From positions 786,988 to 850,987 of the forward strand of contig CAJINV010000019.1 in NCBI GenBank assembly GCA_905178155.1: DNA of 64,000 nucleotides, read 5' to 3'. Source of the DNA: Amoebophrya sp. A120. Taxonomy: Eukaryota > Sar > Dinophyceae > Syndiniales > Amoebophryaceae. Made by a program: the position numbers and the translations under genes. The notes under the pieces were generated by a model. That model was not told the origin of the DNA, ran no database searches, and worked only from the letters and a program-made list of their open reading frames with translations. Of the stretch, positions 10,739 to 23,079 are shown piece by piece. Numbering within the stretch: the first letter of the stretch is position 1; every line of letters begins with the position of its first letter.

Positions 10739-13643
10739 CTAGTACAAGTTTAGCTTCGTGCACATTGCCACCCGCACGGATTGGTCGAGGGAGGCGAAGA
10801 CGCACAGCCCTTCCTTGTTCAAATGCCAATCGAAGCTCACGATTATGCATTGCAAAAATGTCTGGGTCTCGAAGACTGTCATGCTAGACCTAATCGACAC
10901 ACAGATTTGTATTGCGTGATCAGCAAAATAAGCTTTCACTTTTGGGCAGCCGAAGCCGAAGGCAACATTTCTCATGCGCAATAAGCATCGAGGAGCCCCC
11001 TGCAGCTCAAAACAAAAACTTGTGATGCTAGCGCCCGCATTCCAAACCGAAGCCTTGAAGACCTTGACCTTCTGAGTAATGCGAACCCTGCATGACAAAC
11101 CTTACATCTTGTTCCAGACCGAGACAGATTTGCACTGGATAGCGATCGGTTGTGTGCAAAGCTCCTTTTGATTCAACGTCTCGACGGTTCCGGCGACACC
11201 CTTTTCGAGCCCGTCGTTCACTTCGACCTGATATTTGTTTATTCGTAGAGGCTTGTTGCATGATAAGGACAACAAGCACCAGCACAAGAACTGCAACACA
11301 AATTCTACTTTTACCTTTTGTTTTTCTTTTTAACCATGCCGAAAGTAAAGAGCCTACCCTGCACGACCAGAACCAATCTTTCGTACCTTCCGTTCCGCTG
11401 GGTACACGTACTTGTGGAGTGTGATGCTTCCGTTTCCCCCCACCGTTGCAAACAGCTCTCGGTTTTGCGGCAGGAAGTGACACCCCCAGACCGTCGACTT
11501 GGTCACTTTTTGCGTCCTCCCCGCGAAGCCCTCTTCGGGGTGGTAGGTCCTCAGATCGTACACAATCATGTTGGACTCCAGCGTGGACACCGCGAGCTTG
11601 TTCATCAGAATGTCTTTTCGATCAAACTGGATGTGGCAAACTCCGTTCTTTACGTTGGTGTCCCATCTGAGGTGTTAGTTGTTTTGGAGGCGATTTCGGA
11701 TTTTTAATTTCATACTTTTTCAATTCATTATTTCCAAGACATCGAATGGACGACTTTTTGCTTGGCAGGAAGAAAAGCAGACTTCTGCCATTGTCACCAG
11801 CAAACCGCTGCATGTGATTCCTTCGCACGCAACCATTGCATCAAGGCCAAGGCCTCTTGATGAGGTTAGTATTCAGATAGCGAATAAGAACATCAGCATT
11901 ACCTCAACATGTTTGTCCTGAGATCGAACATTTTGATGTCTCCGTTGTCGTAGCCCGCGCATATTACCCGCTCAGAATCGTTGTAGCTATTGCCGAAGGC
12001 GACGGTCCAGCAATCTGCGGGTATCTCGCCGTCCACCGGCTCCAGGGACAGCACCTTGCATTTCGGTATTTCATTTTTGAAAATGTACAGTCTTTACCTT
12101 TGGCTACTTTGCGTTTGCTTCATTACGCAAGAAAGGCGAAGCACAAGCATGACAGTTTTATGGGACTACATACAGTCTCAGTCACCGTATCCACAATTAA
12201 AATTCGAATCTTTTACCGGATCCTGCTGTCTGGGGTCCCACACCCGCACCGTGCCGTCTCTTTCCTATCCTTGCAGAAGCTTGAGTCTGGCAAGAGCCAC
12301 AGATCTTGAAATTTCAAATTTTCGTGCAGTGCAGCTGCAGGTGCAGCTAGCATTTCCATCCATGCAAAATAAAAAAAAGCGGATGTGGACCAATTATGCA
12401 AGTGACTGCACGACCTGCACTTCGTCATGTCTGTGAGAATTTTGGCAGTCTGACTCTACGAAACGACCATTTTCGCTGCGACTCAAGAGTTTCCGAGAAG
12501 TATTGATCCGGTCACGAGCTCTGGTGCGCCGCCACCGATACCCAGGCCCCCGCACCTGAGAGTTAGTTTGATGCCTTGCGACGTCGTGTTTCTTATTCTT
12601 GCAGCTGCCCTACGATATGAATGTGGTCTAGTCATTTTGTTCAGGCGTTTTTTCGTTCCCATATCAAGTTCATCTTCCGCTGCTGTGCCACCTGACACTG
12701 TTCTGTTCAGGTACGAAACACATTCTACTACGCTTACTCTCATCATGAAACAATTTGCTTCTAATAGAAATCCTTGTACCCTTCCACGCAATTTATGATT
12801 TTATCGTGCCCCCGGACCTCGAAGATCGGTTTTCTTATGTCCTCGAGGTCCCATATTGCCAAATTCCCCTCGTAGTCCCCGGTCGCCAAATGTCTCTGCT
12901 CAATCGCCGAGGCGCCGAACGTACCGCACTTGAAGCCCTTTGGCTTCTCGGTTTCGGAAAGCTTCTTGACCTGGTGTTGCAATAAAGTACTGAATGTAGC
13001 ACCATCAGGTCATCATTGTATTCATGGTCCACATTCTTGACGACTCCTCGTCCTCGTCCGGCTTCTCTCTCAATTTGAAACTCTAATCTGCGCATCTAGG
13101 AATGGTTCGTCACGAAGAGGATGCATATCATCAATCAGATCCACCGTACAATTACAGTTAGACAGGACCAAAAATAGCTGCCTAACTACTCCAGGTCCAG
13201 CAAACAACGACAGTAAACACCATGCAGTATAAAAATACCTTCCCCCTCTCTAGTTCGTAGACCGCCAAAGCGCCGGTCGCCCTTGGATTCTGGCCGAGCA
13301 CCACAAACCTTGCGGAGTGCGGGACCCACTTCGCCTCGAAGGGGTATGGCGTTCTCAAACGTTACACTCTCAGCTGTTACATGATTTGTCATGCAAAATG
13401 ACCATGACCTGCCAGACGATGAAGCTGCTGCGCATGACAAATTATCGGAGGGCTAAACAGCACTATAATCCGCACGAAACCTGTAATGCAAGACGCGCAA
13501 GGCTCTCCCTCTCACCTGTGCTAGTCTTGCATTACAAATTCATGTAACAGTTGAGAATGTAACACTTGAGAACGCCATAAGGGGGTGAAGTTCAGGCCTT
13601 CGTGCGTGTGCAGGATGATCTGCGGCGAGTTCGTGGTGTCCAT
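10739..13643 (-). CDS. WDR92: WDR92 / DNAAF10 (Monad) WD40 protein
   Basis: A WD40 beta-propeller protein of the R2TP/prefoldin-linked dynein arm assembly factor family, cytoplasmic. Successive exons read as the family does: [42 protein letters not shown] then [98 protein letters not shown]; and near the end [19 protein letters not shown]. About nine exons; most introns are GT-AG (for example 12971-13238), two are introners, and the one after VTGS (about 12250-12505) has no GT-AG fit. The start chosen is the ATG before DTTNSPQII, which lines up with family N-termini; an in-frame codon at 13706 would add 21 residues but is not ATG-supported. It implies motile flagella in the life cycle. Confidence 0.92.
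10844..11141. mobile_element. introner, family A
   Basis: 298 bp in the last coding part of WDR92. Flanks ACGAT and GCGAT (4 of 5). Removal gives LCTQPI(V/A)[10 protein letters not shown], which matches the family where humans have QPISSLDW. Confidence 0.9.
13345..13579. mobile_element. introner, family D
   Basis: 235 bp, ends TATGGCGTTCTC and GAGAACGCCATA. Perfect flank repeat AGGGG at 13340-13344 and 13580-13584. Removal joins [13 protein letters not shown], as in other WDR92 proteins. Confidence 0.92.
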
Positions 13644-15394
13644 TTTGCCGGTTGATGTAGCGCTAGCTGCGGTCGCAACTTCTTTGCCAAATAAATCTTT
13701 CAACACCCGGTACCTGCCTCGTTTCCCTTAATGCGTGGTGATTGAGATTGGAGCAAGAACTCGTCTCCGAGCAGAAACAAGACTTCTCCAGAGTTCTTGC
13801 GCAACGATCCGCAATGGAGAATTGGGAACTACTACAGATCGTGGATGTAATTCTTCAGATTGTTGTGCCGACTCGAGCTCGACGACCGTAGAATGCTGTG
13901 CTGGTGTTCGAGGACCGGGCGATTGGCTTAAGTTCACGTCTTGAAGGCTGTTCGTTGTGATGTCGAAGACAAGGCAGAGACACCCGTGGTGAGGTGCCGG
14001 AAAGTACCGCGTGGGTGCTGCAAGGCTGCGGATGCCGCTTCGTGGTGTTTGTGCTTGTTTATCCTAGTACTTCTCCGTGTTCCTCTTCGTTCTTGTGAGT
14101 GCTAGGAGACTCAATTGTTTGTTCCAACAAGTTGTACCTGGAACCGCGTTCCTTCGGTATAATCGAAGAGCACTGTAGATGATTCGCGTGAAGTGCTACT
14201 GCTAGAGCGAGGCCGTTACAAGTCTGCAGGACGCGATACTGCTCTTCGAAGAACAAGAGGATGCAGGTCGAAGTTTTTTGATGTTGCCCTTATTTCTGCT
14301 ATCGCTGCAGCTGCTAGGAACAAGAAGGTTGGCGCTACGCTAGATGTATCCCCTCGGTCACCGCTGCAATTGCTGAGCCAAGAATGGCCACCTTCGCGTA
14401 GAAGTTTACCACAAAGGTAAAACGAAGGGCTCTTCTGCTGTTGCTTTAACCGTGTCGTCGAATTGCCTCTGCAGCTGGCACTGTCTTCTAGTGGTCGTAT
14501 GCAATGAGTCGTATCGACAAAAAAAATCCTCGGCTTTAGCGCGGTCTGCTGCACAGATCACCCGCCCGGACACGGCTTTATTCTGCACACCAGTGGTCAA
14601 GCTTCTCAAGCAGCGCTTCTGGGCGAGAAGATGTTCTGAGCTTTCTGCAGCCACCACTCGCTCTCCTGGTCCTCTTTTTTGCTTTTACGTCGACGGGGGG
14701 TACGAGCGGCGGGCTGTGCCAGATCCTTCTGCGGAATCGGCAAAAAGAGCGGCTGCAGAAGCGGGAACGTAGCGTGCTGTGTGTGAGCTGCTGCGCTGAT
14801 CGATGAGCAATGAAATGCTAGCGGAGGAGAACAACTTTTTGAGTTGTGTTTCTATAATTTCGAGCGCAAATCTTTTCACTTTGCAGCTGTTCGTTGAAGA
14901 AGTCGACTGATAATAGCAGTCATGCGTGTAACCCGCTAAAGAGTAGGGTTAAATAATTTGCGTGCAACCTTCTCAGTTTCAAAAATTGCTTTGTTAATGA
15001 AAGGAAACAAATGCTGACATTGAAAACAAAATTTCATCAGAAAAAAAGCAACTGCGTTTGCAGCTTTGCCACTACTTTGAGGCACGTTTGCAGACCACCT
15101 CCACCAGCACAACTCCGCTCAATAAGATCTTGTTTATCCTTTCAGAAACACGAAACTACTTTTACTCACGTCTCACTTCTACAAGTGTAGACTCCACCAA
15201 AAGAAGTCCGGCGCGTCGTCTCGTATTCTACATACTTCATCCTTCGTGGTCTCAGTCTCTCATGCAACATCATCATGAACTTTTTTGCGAACCATCAAGA
15301 AGTAGGCTATCCCTTGTCCGCCTCCGCAACTCAACACGCGAAAAGCAGAGAACTCCACATAAGTCGAAGACCGGGTCTTTAAACTTTGAAAAAA

Positions 15395-15446
15395 GACTTT
15401 TCTCCTTTGATATCACGTGATATCACAGGACCAAAGGAGAAAAGTC
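15395..15446. repeat. long hairpin with central palindrome
   Basis: Arms GACTTTTCTCCTTT and its complement enclose the perfect 16-bp palindrome GATATCACGTGATATC (15409-15424). The arm motif recurs many times at 15.7-15.85 kb and, reversed, at 18.26-18.33 kb. Confidence 0.85.
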
Positions 15447-15496
15447 GATTGCGCTGCTGATATCACAACATGTGTGATATTTAGAAAAAAGCAAAA

Positions 15497-15675
15497 ACAG
15501 AAGGAATTGATGCTAAAACAGAAGGAATTGACGCTAAAACAGAAGGAATTGATGCTAAAACAGAAGGAATTGATGCTAAAGCAGAAGGATTTGATGCTAA
15601 AGCAGAAGGATTTGATGCCAAAGCAGAAGGATTTGATGCTAAAACGGAAAGATTTGAAGCAAAAACAGAAGGACT
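15497..15675 (+). repeat. 21-bp tandem repeat, about 8.5 copies
   Basis: The unit ACAGAAGGAATTGATGCTAAA varies by one or two bases between copies. Being 7 codons long it keeps an open frame reading KQKELML heptads, but there is no ATG and no adjoining gene, so I treat it as a repeat. Confidence 0.85.
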
Positions 15676-15708
15676 TGGGCCAGGAGCTGCTCGCTCTGGT
15701 ATCAATCC

Positions 15709-15850
15709 AGCGGACTTTTCTCCTTTGCAAGGAGAAAAGTCCGGACTTTTCTCCTTTGATCCATATCAAAGGAGAAAAGTCGTCTGATCCATATCAAAGG
15801 AGAAAAGTCCGACATCGCGGACCCTCTGATCCATATCAAAGGAGAAACCG
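15709..15850. repeat. array of AAAGGAGAAAAGTCC motifs
   Basis: At least four copies, in both orientations, of the arm motif of the 15395 hairpin, several preceded by GATCCATATC. Adjacent inverted copies can fold into strong stems. Confidence 0.75.
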
Positions 15851-16040
15851 CGATACTTATGACAGGCCCTATCCCACCCAGACCCTAGCCACCGAGCTCG
15901 TCTCCGCTCTGTTTCGCAGTGGAGATCAGAAGGAGCTTGCTTCCAGTACGTGTTGACGCGGAGATCAGCGGCCGGCTCCTAAGGAAGAGATTTCCTATAA
16001 CGCGGAAAGCCCAGGGGCGAGCGATTTCCTAAAAGAAATT

Positions 16041-16240
16041 ATGCGGAAAGCCCAGGAGAAGGCATTTCCCAAAGGAAATCACGCGGAAAACCCAGGAGAA
16101 GGGATTTCCCAAAGGAAATCACGCGGAAAGCCCAGGAGAAGGGATTTCCCAAAGGAAATCATGCGGAAAGCCCAGGAGAAGGGATTTCCCAAAGGAAATC
16201 ATGCGAAAAGCCCAGGAGAAAGGATTTCCCAAATGTCCCC
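16041..16240 (+). repeat. 40-bp tandem repeat, about 5 copies
   Basis: The unit contains GCCCAGGAGAAGGGATTTCC followed by CAAAGGAAATC. The period is not a multiple of 3, so it is not coding. Inside each unit GGGATTTCC and GGAAATC form a short inverted pair. Confidence 0.8.
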
Positions 16241-16319
16241 TTCTGAAGGAAATCTCGAGAAGCCCCGACATCGTGAAGAAGATGATGGGAAAACGGACTT
16301 CTTAAAGAGAAAACGAGGG

Positions 16320-18160
16320 GCGAATGCGTTCAGGGCACAAAAAAAACGGTCTCCGGGCACAGGCCCCTGCTACGGGGCCTCTCCCTACGCTACACTCAGC
16401 GACCTCCCGCTACATTCAGAGGCAAAAATCGACCTACAGACCCGCACCTATCCTGGGCAAGCCGCGCCCAGGGTAGCCAGAATACCCTATGCTAAACACT
16501 GCGCGACGGGAAAAACGCCCAGCGTCCTGCACCAAGCCATTCTCTGCGCGAGACCAAAAACACCTCCACAGCCAGCCTGGGACTTATGTTGGCACCGCGT
16601 GAGCTGTTCCCAGGGTATCCTTAGCCAGAATACACTATGCTAAACACAGCACTGCGGGAAAAAAGACAGTAAGAAAGCGAAAAAAAAGCGCCGCGCCAAG
16701 GACTCGCGGCACGCCCCCAGTACCACCCTAGGGCAACACACGGCGCCTCCCTCGGGTAGCCGGTACCCCATGTGCCACGCGCTGCAGCCCGGCAAAGGCC
16801 CCACAACGAAATCGCTCAGCAACGCCCACACGGCCTAGGACAGCAGGGGGGGCGTACGGCTTGTGGCCTTCGCCGGCGGCGCAGGCAAGCGGGCCAATGG
16901 AATTCGCACGCGCGCGCGGCAGCGCGCGAAGAAGTTTTTTTTTGCGGTTTTGGGAACAGGGCCGCGGGTCCGGAGAAAATTCCGGGCCGCGCGCGCGTCG
17001 CCTTTGCCGTGCCGCGCAAGCAGAGTCAGCACCACCGCGCGCACGCCATGCTGCCCCATCTCCGCCGGGCTAGCAGCAAATCAGAGCAGGCTCCCCCCAC
17101 ACGCAGAGAAAATAGACGCACCGGGGAAATTGCGCCAGCTCGGTGCGCTTCCGCGTGCACGGTGTGCGAAAGAGATCTTTCAGACCCTCCCCCCCCCAAG
17201 GCGACGAGGCTAGGCTGCGTGCCTGGTACGCGGAAAAAATACCAGGCGCCCTCCAACCACACAAGCACGGACATCAAAGGCCGCTTGCGCAAAGCGGATT
17301 CTGCACGGGCTTGCCCCCCAAAGAAGGAAGCCCAAGGCTGTGTGCGTTGCGCGCGACAACTTTTTTGTCGTCCCCTGCAGCAAGGAGGCCCCCGCGTGAG
17401 CAAAAAACGGGCCAAGAGAAACAAAGAGGGGACGGGCAGCCAGCGCGCGCAGCGCGCGAGAAAAATTTTAGGCGTTCCATATGAATGGGAGGGGCCGGGC
17501 CGCGCGTGCGCCGCACGGAGAAGAAGTTACCCCACAAGGAAGGCGCTGCGCGCGTGGCAAATTCGGGGAGTTGAGTTTGCCGAACCCCCTTCGCTCATTT
17601 CGAAGCCCGCACGGCCTGCGGCTCGGCTGCAAGAACTTCTCTCCGCGCGCGCAGCGCGCGCGGAGATTTTTTTCGCGGCCCTCCCTGGCTTCCGCTTTTT
17701 GCGGGCGCCGGGTCTGGGTTTGCGCCTTTCTTACTTCAACGAGGCATCGCCGCCCGCGTCGGTGCAAAAGCGCAAAACCAAACACAACGCAAAACCCACC
17801 ACCAGGCCTATCTTCATTCCGAGCAAAGCTTCCGATAGCCAGCCCCTTGACTTCGGGATGCGGGACCGGGAGCAACGTCAGCCAGAATCCGCCATCCGCC
17901 CCCTTCTCGGAATTGAGAAGGGGGCCGATGAATCGCGCAGATTCTTGGTGAAAATAGATCCAAACATCCTGCGGCCTGAAAAGTATCGTCGCAAGAAATC
18001 GACGAAACGCGCACCCGTGCGCCATTACTTTCATACCTGGTTGGAAACCCTTGCACTGGTGCGGGGGCGCAAAAACTGCCCTACTTCGTGCGCCCCCAAC
18101 ATAATCATCCCGACTAACAAGTGCGGAGGTTGGGACACGCTACAGAAAGTTTGAACGCTA
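16320..18160. other. GC-rich island
   Basis: Sharp rise in GC with many GCGCGC runs, sandwiched between copies of the GACTTTTCTCC motif in opposite orientation. Long open frames on both strands here follow from the lack of stop codons. Composition resembles 26.2-27.0 kb and the element at 36137-37988. Confidence 0.5.
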
Positions 18161-18261
18161 GGGGCGAAATTTGTCACGGTGACTTTCTCCGATGCCACTT
18201 CTCACGAAAAAGAGCGGGACCAGTCCCCACACCGCGCGAGCTGTTGCACGCTCGGACTTTT

Positions 18262-18330
18262 TTCTTTTGGCTGGACTTTTCTCCTTGGCAGGACTTTTCC
18301 CCTTAACAGCTTTGACTTTTCTCCTTGCGT
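18262..18330. repeat. reversed copies of the hairpin-arm motif
   Basis: GGACTTTTCTCCTT-like units occur three times, opposite to most copies at 15.7-15.85 kb, bracketing the GC-rich island. Confidence 0.6.
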
Positions 18331-18585
18331 GATATTTTATTTTTTTTTTCTGGACCCAACATGGAACTGGGACAAAAAAGTTAGTAGGAGCAGGCAACTT
18401 TGTTGTTCTCCTCGCTCCGACCATGATTCCAATCGTGGTGGTCCTGTATCATGTCGCTTCATTTTATCACGTATGATGTGGTCTACAAATGCTTCACACA
18501 ATTCCTGATTGACACGACTTGCGATGGATTCACACTTTGCTTTTCATCTTCTTTCGTGCTGTTAGTAGAAAACTCCACATCCGTC

Positions 18586-20621
18586 CTATGCAAACAGGAT
18601 TCTTTGCAACATGGGCGACATCATGTAGAGCAGAAAAAACATGCTGGGATGCTGAATCAAGAGGAGGAAGCCCAGCAAATACAGCACCGTTTTCCCGACT
18701 CGTAAGCTCTCTTCGAAGGCCTGGCGGGACATCGGAATCAACCTGTATGATGTTCATGTTGTAAATCATCGTGTAGTTTTTACAACGCTTCGCCCCCCCC
18801 CCGATTCGAACGTCTCTGCTATGGCGAAAGATTCACTTTTACTTAGTAGCACCAATGTTCATGATGATTCTGATCCTAGCTGCGAGTAGATCGATGTTGT
18901 TCTACTACCGTACCAACCACATAGACATACCTGATAATCATGTCCCCGTGGTCTTTCGCCATCAGCCTTCCTTCCCTCAGTCCCCGCCTCCTACTCTCCG
19001 CGTTCACCTTTGTTACCGCCGCCGCTTTCTTGGGCATGCCCCAGCCCGGTATTCTGCGCTTGAAGGAAAGCTGCAGGGCGTCGATTTCCAGCTCGGCAAG
19101 ACTGTTATCCAGCATCTTAATCTGCATATGAACTGCAAAAGTAACGTCCTAGTATGAATAGCATCACAAATTCCCCCAGCATTTTTAGAAATGGAATTTG
19201 TAATGCTGTTTTACATATAGGAAGAAGATTTGTCATGCATGTTTGCAATTAATAGTACGAGTACGATGTTCATGTTGCCTTTGCAGTTCATACTGCAGCG
19301 GTTTGGAAGAGCCGCTAGAGGACCGCGTGCCCAGCAGCCATTCGGAAACAGAAACCGTGCACAGGTAGTAGACATCGTGCTCGTTCTGCAGCTCGAATCG
19401 CGCGTGATCCTTCTGCGTGATCAGATACACGGTTTTCGGCCGGGCAGAGGAGGCCGCTGCATTGTCGTCGTTCGCAAGCGACTGCGCGGCGAGCTTCGTG
19501 CCCGGCTTAGTGGCCTTGGGGATCGAGATCGTAGAGGCCTGAGAGTGTGTCGTGTTTTGTACATTTCAACATCATCCTCCCGAATGACAACGAGCAAAGA
19601 ACTACAAACAAAGGTAGCACTTAGAGTTACAACTGCCACGTAAAAGATCGCTGCAGTAGATTCCCGCGGCGCGACGTCGACCAGCAGCACTCTTCTAGTT
19701 CTAGGTCGACGATGCATGCACGACAGCAAGATGGAAAAGCAAGGTGGTTCAGGTTCTTCGACGTGGCATAGCAATAGCTGTCAAACAAACGCAAACTATA
19801 AGTACCCCTGCCCTGGTCTCGACCCGTTTCTCGCACCCGGTGTAGAGCTCTTCGAGGGTGCAGGCAACTTTGTAGGTTGCTTGTCTATCCCGGCTCTGCT
19901 GCTGCGGAAAGCCGAACGCATTTCCGCCGAAGAGCGCGGCGAAGGGATCCACGGCACCGCCGCCGCCCATATTTCCGCCGCCACCTCCCATCGGGCCGCC
20001 AAAGGAGAAGTGTATACCTGGTATAGCATTTTCTCAGCATGATCTTCACGGCCGCACTCAATCATGTCGAGAGAACGTGATCTTGTTCATACAATCTAAA
20101 TTTTCACGCTCACCTGCAGAGCGGCGTACTAAAATTATCTTCTTGCCCTCTCCTCCGCACGTAGTGCTCAAGTCTACAAAACAGTTACCTCCCGCCCCGC
20201 CTGGGCCGCCTCCCATAGTGAATCGCATGCCCCCACCGCCGGGCCCGCCCATGCCGCCGAGGTCGAAATTTTGGCCGAAAAAAGCCCGGAAAATCTCGTT
20301 GGGGTCGATGTCGTGGCCTCCGTGGAAGCCGCCGCCCGGCCCGCCGCCGCCGCCACCCGAGGACATGCGCTTCCAGGCGTCTATGCCAAGCTGGTCGTAC
20401 TGTTTTCGCTTCGCCTCATCGGACAGTACTTCGTAGGCCTCCGCCACCTGTTTGAACTTGGCCGTGGCTTGCTCCTGGTTGTCCGGATTTTTGTCTGGGT
20501 GCCATTTTATCGCCAGTTTTCGGTAGGCCTTCTTGATCTCGTCTGCGGAAGCTTGTTTTGGGACTTCCAGGATGTCGTAGAAGTCCTGCGAAGATGAAGA
20601 CGAACTGGAGGAGGAGGACAT
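18586..20621 (-). CDS. type II DnaJ (Hsp40) with C-terminal hydrophobic segment
   Basis: Hsp70 co-chaperone, 412 residues in the joined model. Exons: 20189-20621, 19806-20017, 19293-19538, 18931-19126 and 18586-18742. The J domain follows a Ser run: [20 protein letters not shown], with the HPD signature in [11 protein letters not shown] Gly/Phe-rich linker follows, then client-binding domains ([44 protein letters not shown]). No zinc-finger cysteines, hence type II. Three introns are GT-AG; the other is an introner. The last exon, entered at CAG|G, adds about 50 residues with two hydrophobic stretches ([11 protein letters not shown] and MFFLLYMM), suggesting a membrane anchor. An alternative phase for this exon gives a polar tail but does not fit the donor phase. 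The start is the ATG before SSSSSSS. Confidence 0.88.
19127..19292. mobile_element. introner, family B
   Basis: 166 bp, both ends TATGAACTGCAAA-like. Perfect flank repeat CTGCA (19122-19126, 19293-19297). Removal joins [14 protein letters not shown] in the DnaJ gene. Confidence 0.88.
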
Positions 20622-23079
20622 ATTGGTCGTGGCAGGCTGTCGTAGGAGATTGGTCGCGTAAGTCGTCGGTATAATTGGTGCGGAGGCGGACGGCGCGGAG
20701 GGATGATTGAACCAAGCCAAAAGCAAAGCTCAAACAAATGCGCACGACTACTTTGCTGCGGAGCCGGGTCCTTAATATGGCGACAGGAAATGTTGGGCAG
20801 TAGGTAACGAAAGCCGGGTCGCAATTCGTTGCAAACAAGGGACGGAGGTTGGTGATATAGGGTTTAGGGGAAAGAACTACTAGAACAATGCGCTATTTTG
20901 TCTTCCGATGGGATCGATACTGGTTTGAAGAATGCGGCTGGTGTGATTTATCTGGAGGAGAGCGCCGTAGTCGTATATTCGTTCCCCGGGAACTACTAAG
21001 TACCTTCAAGGCGGCTACCGGATCGTACAGGTGTCAGTGCTGTGCAAGAACGGTATCGCCTTGCGTGAAGGTGGAATGTTATTGTTTGCAGTGAAGAAGC
21101 GTCGCCCGGTTTTGTTTACTAGGGAAGCAAAAGTGCATTGAATTCCGAAAGCCACTTCGCGACGACACTGACAGCGAGCGGCCGAAAGGAAATTCTACTT
21201 CTTCGTCCCACTGCAATGCGAGCAAAACCTTGTTGTGTCAGAATCGCCACGACCGAGCGCCGTGCTGCATGTTGCTGCACATGAACAATATTAGAAACTG
21301 CAGATGTAGTCGTAGATCTTCGTATATATAATGCAAGCTTTCGCTCCTGTGGAGTAAATGTAAGAGATGGCTATAGCTCCATGAAAAAATACTTTGAAAC
21401 CAGACAAAACAAAAATGTAAAAAAATTTTGTGGGCGAAATGGAAATCGCCTTATGTACAACTACTGCAACTACTTCTGACAAAAACTACGTGTGTACTTA
21501 GTCGGCTGAAACACCGCTATGATGTCAGAGTCTACAAGAATTCGTAGCCAGGCTGAAAGTTGTCACGACAAAGTTCTTCGTATTTATGTGACCTCGACTC
21601 GAAAAAAGTATACAATCTCACTTCAGGAGTTAGCGACGCAGTGTGACTAGTGCTTGAATTGCTTTCCACACCCGGAGATCATTGATCCTTTGAATTTTCA
21701 TGCGGGTCAAATACAAATCAATTTCCTCCGAAAGAAGTCAAAAAGCAAAACGGAGCACTACATTGATGGAACACTGGCGTGTATGAAAATGTGCATGTGG
21801 GGCCATCAAAGCGGATCCTCTAATCCAGAGATCGCGCTTGGTGGATTTTGGATTTATTTTCGAGACACAGCCACAGCGTGACTCTGACTCATCTTGGGGG
21901 TAGTGCATGAGAAGTTCAAGAACCGCCTTTTTCTTGTCGGTGTCCAGATTTCGTAAAAGCTGTGCAAATAACAGTTCATCATCCCGCGCTCGCGCCAAAA
22001 TTATGTACATGTTCTTCCGTTTCGGAAATAACTACGTAGCTAGTAGACGTAGAGGGTTAGAATTTTTATGTATTTTACCGTAGCTCAAACGAAACAGGAC
22101 CTTTTCCTTCGCCATGTTCTGGCAGGATATGCGAGGCAGCTGCACCGGTTCTTACTAGCAGTAAGTTCTGGTCGGACCTGAAAAGGAATCTTCGTAGGAC
22201 GCGCCGGCGCGTCGCCCGTCCGTAGGCAACCTACGTGCGGTGTGACGTCGTCGATTCCTCTTTTGCACCGTATCCGTATCTAACCAAAGCAAACTGAAGC
22301 AGAATTTTGTTTCGGGGACATACTTGAAAACGAGAACGACGGGGTGGTAATGCTTATTTCTGGGGTAGGCTGTTCTGTGTAGTACTGAAACCACGTCCAT
22401 ATTTTGTACGATAATACATTTTATGAAACACGATTCCCGCACCAACATGTAACCCATAAGATAGAAGCGAGCTAAGAAGCTATGGTAAAACTGAAAATTG
22501 TTTTGAAATCATTCTGAAACTGAAAACTTTTTGTAGTATAATTTTTGAAATTCTGTCGTGCCGTCTGATTCTATTCCTGCGTAATTAACCTAAACTGATT
22601 TAGATTTTGCTATTTTTCCTGTGATAAACTTCTCGGAATTTTTGTGTCTGATTTTCTGATAAACTGAAATTTTAATTCGACGTATCTTATTTCCCCTGAA
22701 GATTCGCTTTAGAAGTTTAATATTGTAACAATACTGCTTTGAAGATGCTATGACGTTACCTTTTTTGAAGATGAAGAAACGATTGCTATTTTACATGACA
22801 AAGTAGATGCTTTTCGAATAGAGCCCAGAGCGCTGTGGGACGTGCAGTAAGTCAGTGCAACATCCCGATCGTTGAGAATGACAATTGATAAAAGACGAAG
22901 AGGTGGAATAATGGAAATACGTTAAAGCAAAAGCAATAGAATTTTCATGCAGTATTTGATTTCGTTGTCTACTACAACCATGCAGAGTCGCCAGCATGCG
23001 CCCGAGAGACCGCTACATTTGTTCTTCGTGTAGTTTGGTGCACTTCTGCGACATCAGTTCGTATTTTCCCTTTGTTCCT
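20622..23079. other. spacer with two small candidate open frames
   Basis: Upstream region of the DnaJ gene and downstream region of the Met/Lys gene. 21.0-21.7 and 22.5-23.0 kb are AT-rich with nothing recognisable. The only coding candidates are at 21738-22457. Confidence 0.4.
21738..22457 (-). CDS. hypothetical, possible two-exon gene
   Basis: Two ATG-started minus-strand frames lie here: 22155-22457 (with HPVVLVFKYVPETKFCFSLL) and 21738-22010 (with ARARDDELLFAQLLRNLDTD). The second looks protein-like and could be a downstream exon of the first, but I could not fix a splice pair with matching phase. No family recognised. Confidence 0.25.

Larger units (their letters stand above)
13644..18585. 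other. gene-poor repeat-rich region
   Basis: No supported gene in almost 5 kb. 13.7-15.3 kb shows nothing clear. 15.4-16.3 kb carries two tandem repeat arrays and repeated hairpin motifs. 16.3-18.15 kb is a GC-rich island. 18.2-18.35 kb returns to the hairpin motif in the opposite orientation. Confidence 0.55.

Noticed and set aside
15417-15956. 179-codon frame over the 21-bp array
   Set aside because: Starts at GTG inside a palindrome and is open only because the repeat unit is a multiple of three.
16772-18154. 460-codon plus-strand open frame
   Set aside because: It lies in a GC-rich island where all frames are long; Arg/Ala/Pro-rich with no domain, and overlapping frames on the other strand look equally open.
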